IMG/VR virus record: IMGVR_UViG_3300005533_000226
Location: 1-64,000 of that record
Reading direction: 5' to 3' (one strand)
Origin: a virus
DNA: 64,000 bases
Of the stretch, positions 63,000-64,000 are shown one piece after another. Each line of letters opens with the position of its first letter. Position 1 is the stretch's first letter. A model generated the notes under the pieces. It was given only the letters and a program-made list of their open reading frames with translations, did not search any database and was not told the origin of the DNA. A program made the position numbers and the translations under genes.

Positions 63000-63539
63000 A
63001 TGAAGCCAATCATCGCCTTTTCCGGCTTGGCGCGTTCTGGCAAATCGACCGCGCTTAATATCCTCGTGAACAAATACGGCTTTACACCGATCCCGCTGGC
63101 GGCTCCGCTAAAGCGAATGCTGATCGCATTGGGCCTTACTGAAGCGCAGGTCTATGGCGATCAGAAGGAAACGCCCTGCGAGCTGCTTTGTGGCAAGACG
63201 CCGCGCTGGGCGATGCAAACGCTTGGCACGGAATGGGGCCGCGACATCATAGCGCCCGATCTATGGACGAGGGCATGGGAGAGTGCGGCGGCCAAGGCTG
63301 GCGGCTTTGGCGTCACCTGCGATGACGTGCGCTTTCCTAACGAGGTCGCGATGATCCGCAAGAACGGCGGTATCATCATTCGCATCGAGCGCAATGGCGC
63401 CGGTCTCAACGATGGCCACGTTTCGGAAAGCATGAACATCGAATTTGATTACCTGATCAGGAACACGGGCACGCTTGATAGCTTTGCCGCCCGCGTTCGC
63501 GCAATCGCTGATCAGCACATCTTCAAAGAAGCTGCCTGA
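63000..63539 (+). CDS. deoxynucleoside monophosphate kinase
   Basis: A 179-residue kinase. The P-loop is GLARSGKSTAL, and the later parts LWTRAWESAAAKAG and VTCDDVRFPNEVAMIRK match phage dNMP kinases. It would phosphorylate nucleotides for phage DNA synthesis. The start at 63000 is favoured by GGGAG. Encoded far from the replication genes. Confidence 0.85.
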   Translation: MKPIIAFSGLARSGKSTALNILVNKYGFTPIPLAAPLKRMLIALGLTEAQVYGDQKETPCELLCGKTPRWAMQTLGTEWGRDIIAPDLWTRAWESAAAKAGGFGVTCDDVRFPNEVAMIRKNGGIIIRIERNGAGLNDGHVSESMNIEFDYLIRNTGTLDSFAARVRAIADQHIFKEAA

Positions 63540-63543
63540 TACA

Positions 63544-63573
63544 CCCCGGCGCCAGTACGGCGTCGGGGCTTTT
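63544..63573 (+). terminator. intrinsic terminator at the end of the late region
   Basis: CCCCGGCGCC (63544-63553) and GGCGTCGGGG (63559-63568) around AGTAC, then TTTT. It ends the last rightward operon. Confidence 0.8.
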
Positions 63574-63580
63574 CGTGTCT

Positions 63581-63952
63581 CTAGTGTTTGCCGTTCAGCT
63601 CAGGGAACGGCTTGAGCGCGCCGCATGGTTCTGTCCGTGCCGCCTCAGCCATGGTGCCGAATGATTCCGCGTGCGTCCGGCCGGGGAATTGAATTCCGAT
63701 CAGTTGGATGCCGGTATAGCCGCCAAGCGCATTCTTGGCGTTCGCCTCGATGCATACGCAATCGCCGCTGCCGTCCCGGCATGTGAATGGCTGGCCGATC
63801 TTCGCATCTCTGATTGAACCGGGGTCGCGGAAGATGCGGTTGCGATCCGCAAGGATCAGCTTTTTGGCGGTGGCGACCGGCAGATTACTCGGCAGCTCTG
63901 CGCGCGCAGGCACCGTGAGCGCAAGCAGTATAAGGAGCGGCGTCAATTTCAT
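63581..63952 (-). CDS. secreted hypothetical protein
   Basis: A 123-residue protein with a signal peptide (KLTPLLILLALTVPARA) and four Cys in the mature part, of which CRDGSGDCVCIEANAKNAL suggests disulfides. The ATG at 63952 is preferred to an upstream one. It lies against the flow of the late genes and may be a moron expressed from the prophage or the first host gene. The window ends 48 bases upstream, so its promoter cannot be judged. Confidence 0.65.
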   Translation of the reverse strand: MKLTPLLILLALTVPARAELPSNLPVATAKKLILADRNRIFRDPGSIRDAKIGQPFTCRDGSGDCVCIEANAKNALGGYTGIQLIGIQFPGRTHAESFGTMAEAARTEPCGALKPFPELNGKH

Positions 63953-64000
63953 GGGCCGGAAGATGGCCCGCGCGCTTTGTCGCATCAAGGTGAACAGATG

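Noticed and set aside
1-64000. tRNA genes or an attachment core near the integrase
   Set aside because: No cloverleaf-like sequence was found on either strand by eye, and the window begins exactly at the integrase stop codon.

Overview
The window is the near-complete genome of a temperate, long-tailed (siphovirus-type) phage or prophage of an alphaproteobacterium, probably a Hyphomicrobiales host. The evidence is an HK97-type head module (portal, U35 protease, capsid), a long-tail module with tape measure, a tyrosine integrase with an excisionase-like partner, and a S24 (CI/LexA-type) repressor. A GcrA-like protein, a regulator family confined to alphaproteobacteria, and several small proteins of rhizobial-phage type point to the host group. 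The integrase stop codon forms the first three bases, so any attachment site lies outside. No tRNA, CRISPR array or intact insertion sequence was seen.

Layout: (1) 1-11204, one long leftward early operon: integrase, excisionase, two HNH proteins, a protein with an IS110-type C-terminal domain, a DnaQ-like exonuclease, an SSB-like protein, a Rad52-like annealing protein and many small unknowns. A clear sigma70-type promoter at 11248-11277 drives it. (2) 11205-12806, immunity region: a 476-base non-coding stretch with several hairpins, a small rightward gene, the leftward repressor and an operator cluster. The half-site AATAGG recurs at both the repressor promoter region and the leftward promoter. 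(3) 12807-18965, rightward regulation and replication: GcrA-like protein, MT-A70 methyltransferase, RuvC-like resolvase, primase, DnaB helicase and a conserved unknown. (4) 18966-19075, a near-consensus promoter followed within about 15-20 bases by an intrinsic terminator, resembling the pR'/tR' late switch of lambdoid phages. (5) 19173-26524, about 30 small rightward genes, including MazG-like, HNH and PAP2 phosphatase proteins and several tiny membrane proteins. (6) 26589-30839, a leftward island with two near-identical promoter/operator modules, a DUF932 protein, an HTH protein and zinc-motif proteins. (7) 31042-63539, late genes: terminase, head, connectors, tail (with a -1 frameshift at the tail chaperone), fibres, lysis and a downstream nucleotide-metabolism cluster. 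(8) 63581-63952, one leftward gene for a secreted protein.

How the parts fit: the repressor probably silences both the leftward and rightward early operons through the AATAGG sites. The early operons supply recombination and replication. The promoter-terminator pair at 19 kb and the many intrinsic terminators inside the late region suggest that late expression depends on antitermination, with the gene just upstream (18270-18965) as the positional candidate for a Q-like factor. Most genes are translationally coupled by ATGA, GTGA, TTGA or TGATG overlaps. Uncoupled leftward genes instead use an almost invariant ribosome-binding cassette, AAAGGAGACCA. Three genes show reading-frame damage (a T8 tract at 6455-6462, a frameshift near 25320, an in-frame TAA at 30487), which may reflect recoding, decay or sequencing error.
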